From a virus, in IMG/VR virus record IMGVR_UViG_3300031753_000198, positions 1 to 21,632 of that record: a DNA stretch of 21,632 nucleotides; one strand, written 5' to 3'. Below, piece by piece: positions 20,234 through 21,632 of this stretch (positions within the stretch are counted from its first letter, which is position 1; the number at the start of each line of letters is the position of its first letter). The notes under the pieces were generated by a model that was given only the letters and a program-made list of their open reading frames with translations, did no database searches and was not told where the DNA came from. The position numbers were made by a program, and so were the translations under genes.

Positions 20234-20395
20234 GTGAAAAGATTTAATGCGTGGTTTGATTCGCTGGGTGAGCCGTTTCGGTTCACGGTTTTTGTCGTGA
20301 TGCTGATGCCCGCGGCTTGGGCTCTCGGTTCCGGTCACGCGCTCATGGCGTGCGGCTGGTTTGTTGGAATGGGAGTGTTGCGGTTCAGCCGATGA
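20234..20395 (+). CDS. 53-residue small membrane protein
   Basis: GTG 20234 to TGA 20395, the latter overlapping the next ATG (ATGA). After MKRFNAWFDSLGEPFRFTVF, two hydrophobic segments (VVMLMPAAWALG and LMACGWFVGMGVL) suggest one or two membrane passes. First gene of the rightward operon, directly after the promoter. Could be a small holin-like or superinfection protein, but nothing specific shows it. Confidence 0.62.
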   Translation: MKRFNAWFDSLGEPFRFTVFVVMLMPAAWALGSGHALMACGWFVGMGVLRFSR

Positions 20396-20592
20396 AGAAT
20401 CCGACGGCGGCCACGATGGGGAAGGCGGGCGGTAGACGGCGTGCAAAGTTATTGAGCGCTGAGGAACGGCAAGAAATCGCACGTCAGGGTGGGTTAGCGA
20501 AGGCCGCAAAACGGAATGGGACAGCCGCCGCGCTCGAAACAGAAACAGACCTTGCTGAATCTCAAGGCCAAACTCAAAAGAGAAAAGCCTGA
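20392..20592 (+). CDS. Small basic protein, possibly DNA-binding
   Basis: 66 residues from ATG 20392 (ATGA overlap); the longer start at 20317 is inside the previous gene. MGKAGGRRRAKLLSAEERQE followed by IARQGGLAKAAKRNG is the pattern of small basic proteins common in phages and plasmids (GG(R/K)..AK.LS.EER..IAR). They are often annotated as hypothetical and may bind nucleic acid. The last 20 residues come from the antisense element copy 20524-20573. The stop shares its A with the next ATG. Confidence 0.68.
   Translation: MKNPTAATMGKAGGRRRAKLLSAEERQEIARQGGLAKAAKRNGTAAALETETDLAESQGQTQKRKA
20524..20573 (-). repeat. Dispersed element copy in C-terminus of small basic gene
   Basis: 50 bp, minus orientation, antisense. 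Plus strand reads GCCGCCGCGC to GCCAAAC. The same two end variants occur in the copy at 5889-5939. Confidence 0.75.
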
Positions 20593-21200
20593 TGCTGAAC
20601 GCTCACTTCAAACCTCTCCATCAATGGCCGGGAAAACGTGTTGAAGAAACAGAATCGTCTCGTTTTAAGGCTGGCTACGACAATACCCTGGCAAAGTTGG
20701 AATATGAGTTGGAGAAACTTGAAGCGAGCGAGATCATCATCCAGGTAGACGGCTTAACTCCCGATTGGATACGAAACGACGGCTGGCCGAAAGGTCAGTG
20801 GTGGAATCTGAAACATGCGCGCTCCGGCGTGATACTGTCGTTTCAATCACCCAAAGGCGCAATCTCTTTCCCTTGTGACCGCTTTAATTATTGGCAAGAC
20901 AACCTGCGAGCAATCGCTCTTTCACTCGAAGCGCTCCGAGCTGTAGACCGATACGGAGTCATAAGAGGGAATGAGCAGTATCGAGGATGGACACAAATTG
21001 GAAATGGGAATGGAAAGATGGATCGAGCCTCGGCGTTGAAGTTTATCGAGTCGCTGCTAGGCGCGTCCGTTCCGGCTCAGGCGAACATTCGCGACGTGTG
21101 CCGAAAGCTGAAAATCCTCCATCACCCTGACCATACGGGCGGGTCGCATGAAACCTTCGTAGCTATCGGGCAGGCCGAAGAGGTGCTGTGTGCCGGGTGA
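20592..21200 (+). CDS. J-domain-containing protein
   Basis: 202 residues; ATG 20592 (TGATG overlap). The N-terminal two thirds form a conserved phage/bacterial region (FKAGYDNTLAKLEYELEKLE; ALRAVDRYGVIRGNEQYRGW). The C-terminal about 45 residues (SALKFIESLLGA then VCRKLKILHHPDHTGGSHETF) end in a degenerate J domain with the HPD motif, the part of DnaJ co-chaperones that stimulates Hsp70 (DnaK) ATPase. It may recruit host DnaK for phage replication or assembly; inference. No element inside. Confidence 0.82.
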   Translation: MLNAHFKPLHQWPGKRVEETESSRFKAGYDNTLAKLEYELEKLEASEIIIQVDGLTPDWIRNDGWPKGQWWNLKHARSGVILSFQSPKGAISFPCDRFNYWQDNLRAIALSLEALRAVDRYGVIRGNEQYRGWTQIGNGNGKMDRASALKFIESLLGASVPAQANIRDVCRKLKILHHPDHTGGSHETFVAIGQAEEVLCAG

Positions 21201-21411
21201 TGCGCTGTGGGCGCTGGCTGCCTGCTTACTGATTGAAGCGTTCTTTGCGCCGGTGGCGCGGATTGTCTGCATGTGCCGGTATCGGGTAATAATTCAACGG
21301 GCTGAAGAAAGTTTGGGTTCACCAGTCGGCGAAGGGGTGGACAACTCAGGGCGCGGTGGCAGACCAGTTCCAGCCGATTCGAAGCGAGATTTGACCGCTT
21401 CCGCGCCCTGA
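21190..21411 (+). CDS. Small membrane protein with element-derived tail
   Basis: 73 residues from GTG 21190, eleven bases inside the J-domain gene, with GAGG upstream. Residues about 4-25 (ALWALAACLLIEAFFAPVAR) are one membrane segment, followed by CMCRYRV. From residue 41 the protein is encoded by the sense element copy (LGSPVGEGVDNSGRG) and a short polar end. The stop abuts the convergent stop at 21412 with no room for a terminator. Confidence 0.62.
   Translation: MPGDALWALAACLLIEAFFAPVARIVCMCRYRVIIQRAEESLGSPVGEGVDNSGRGGRPVPADSKRDLTASAP
21311..21360 (+). repeat. Dispersed element copy, near-consensus
   Basis: 50 bp, sense to the gene: GTTTGGGTTCACC to GCGCGGTGGC. Best single example of the 50-bp form. 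Confidence 0.9.
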
Positions 21412-21612
21412 CTATTTCAGATTGGTCAGACTGGTCAACGGCGGTTTATCCCTAAATTCTCGAAAGTACTGAACCGTCTTCATCCCATCCCTACCAAACC
21501 AAGCAAATATAGGAACAAGAATCAGCCAGAATATCCAGCGCTTCATTTTGGGGTACACCTCGGTTCGCCTGTCGGTTGCGGGTCCGTGCTTGCCGGGGCG
21601 CGGTGGCTTCAT
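21412..21612 (-). CDS. Small membrane protein with element-derived N-terminus
   Basis: 66 residues from ATG 21612, overlapping the stop of a gene at the right edge (ATGA). The first 20 residues (KPPRPGKHGPATDRRTEVY) are encoded by the antisense copy at 21547-21607. Residues about 24-39 (RWIFWLILVPIFAWFG) are one membrane helix. An alternative start at ATG 21546, behind the element's GAGGTG, would give a 44-residue protein lacking the element part and is equally plausible. Confidence 0.6.
   Translation of the reverse strand: MKPPRPGKHGPATDRRTEVYPKMKRWIFWLILVPIFAWFGRDGMKTVQYFREFRDKPPLTSLTNLK
21547..21607 (+). repeat. Dispersed element copy, 61-bp form
   Basis: TTTGGGGTACACC at left and GCGCGGTGGC at right. 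Its interior (GGTTCGCCTGTC, GCGGGTCCGTG) is close to the 60-bp copies at 4575-4634 and 5231-5290. Read on the minus strand it places GAGGTG ahead of an ATG, as those do. Confidence 0.85.
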
Positions 21613-21632
21613 TCCATAGCCTGGAAATCGTC
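21609..21632 (-). CDS. Last codons of a gene beyond the right edge
   Basis: Seven codons (DDFQAME) and a TGA whose bases overlap ATG 21612 as ATGA. Nothing can be said of the product. Confidence 0.45.
   Translation of the reverse strand, partial: DDFQAME

Noticed and set aside
1-21632. CRISPR array
   Set aside because: The repeats are dispersed, in both orientations and inside genes, not evenly spaced with unique spacers.

Overview
The window looks like part of a bacteriophage (or prophage) genome. It has long runs of small genes on one strand whose stop and start codons overlap (ATGA, GTGA, TTGA, TGATG), a DnaB-type replicative helicase next to a winged-helix initiator-like gene, a phage-type helicase/DNA-methyltransferase fusion, two HNH-type nucleases, a Gp37/Gp68 (DUF5131) protein and a J-domain protein. 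No terminase, portal, capsid, tail or integrase gene is visible, so the window probably covers the replication/accessory part and perhaps one edge of the virion genes. The sequence is moderately GC-rich. The host cannot be read from it; a soil bacterium such as an acidobacterium is only a guess from the general look of the proteins. No rRNA, tRNA or CRISPR array was seen.

Layout. (1) Minus strand, 2407 down to 1: a transglutaminase-like protein with a C-terminal membrane anchor, a small unknown protein, a small membrane protein, a protein with a C-terminal membrane anchor, and an HNH protein cut by the left edge. (2) A divergent promoter region (2408-2565). (3) Plus strand, 2566-6285: a 547-residue coiled-coil protein and five small coupled genes of unknown function. 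(4) Minus strand, 13771 down to 6282: initiator-like protein, DnaB helicase, four small proteins, helicase-methyltransferase, zinc-finger protein and five further small coupled genes. (5) A non-coding stretch (13772-14158) with direct and inverted repeats, a candidate replication origin or control region. (6) Minus strand, 20131 down to 14159: small coiled-coil and zinc proteins, unknown proteins, DUF5131, a Ref-like HNH nuclease, a tRNA-guanine-transglycosylase-like (DpdA-like) protein and a small zinc ribbon. (7) A compact divergent control region (20132-20233) whose two promoters both appear to give leaderless messages and share a repeated 14-bp motif. (8) Plus strand, 20234-21411: small membrane protein, basic protein, J-domain protein, small membrane protein. 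(9) Minus strand, 21412-21632: a small membrane protein and the last codons of another gene.

The most striking signal is a dispersed short repeat, about 20 copies in 21.6 kb. One end is GTTTGGG(T/C)TCA and the other is GCGCGGTGGC, and the unit is almost always 49-51 bp long, with a few of about 60, 70 and 119 bp. Copies occur in both orientations, nearly always inside the first or last codons of small genes or across gene junctions. They become Pro/Ser/Gly-rich tails or supply the ribosome binding site of the next gene. Copies read in the sense direction keep one frame and encode a 15-residue peptide of the form LGS...RG; antisense copies use all three frames. This behaves like a miniature version of the Rickettsia palindromic elements and I know of no description of it.

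Seven genes of 35-57 codons (7146-7253, 7250-7393, 11245-11418, 14159-14329, 15544-15702, 19584-19694, 20234-20395) and a possible 13-codon gene (19908-19949) are too short for usual gene-calling thresholds. They are supported by exact start/stop overlaps with their neighbours, or for 20234-20395 by a promoter placed directly before the start.
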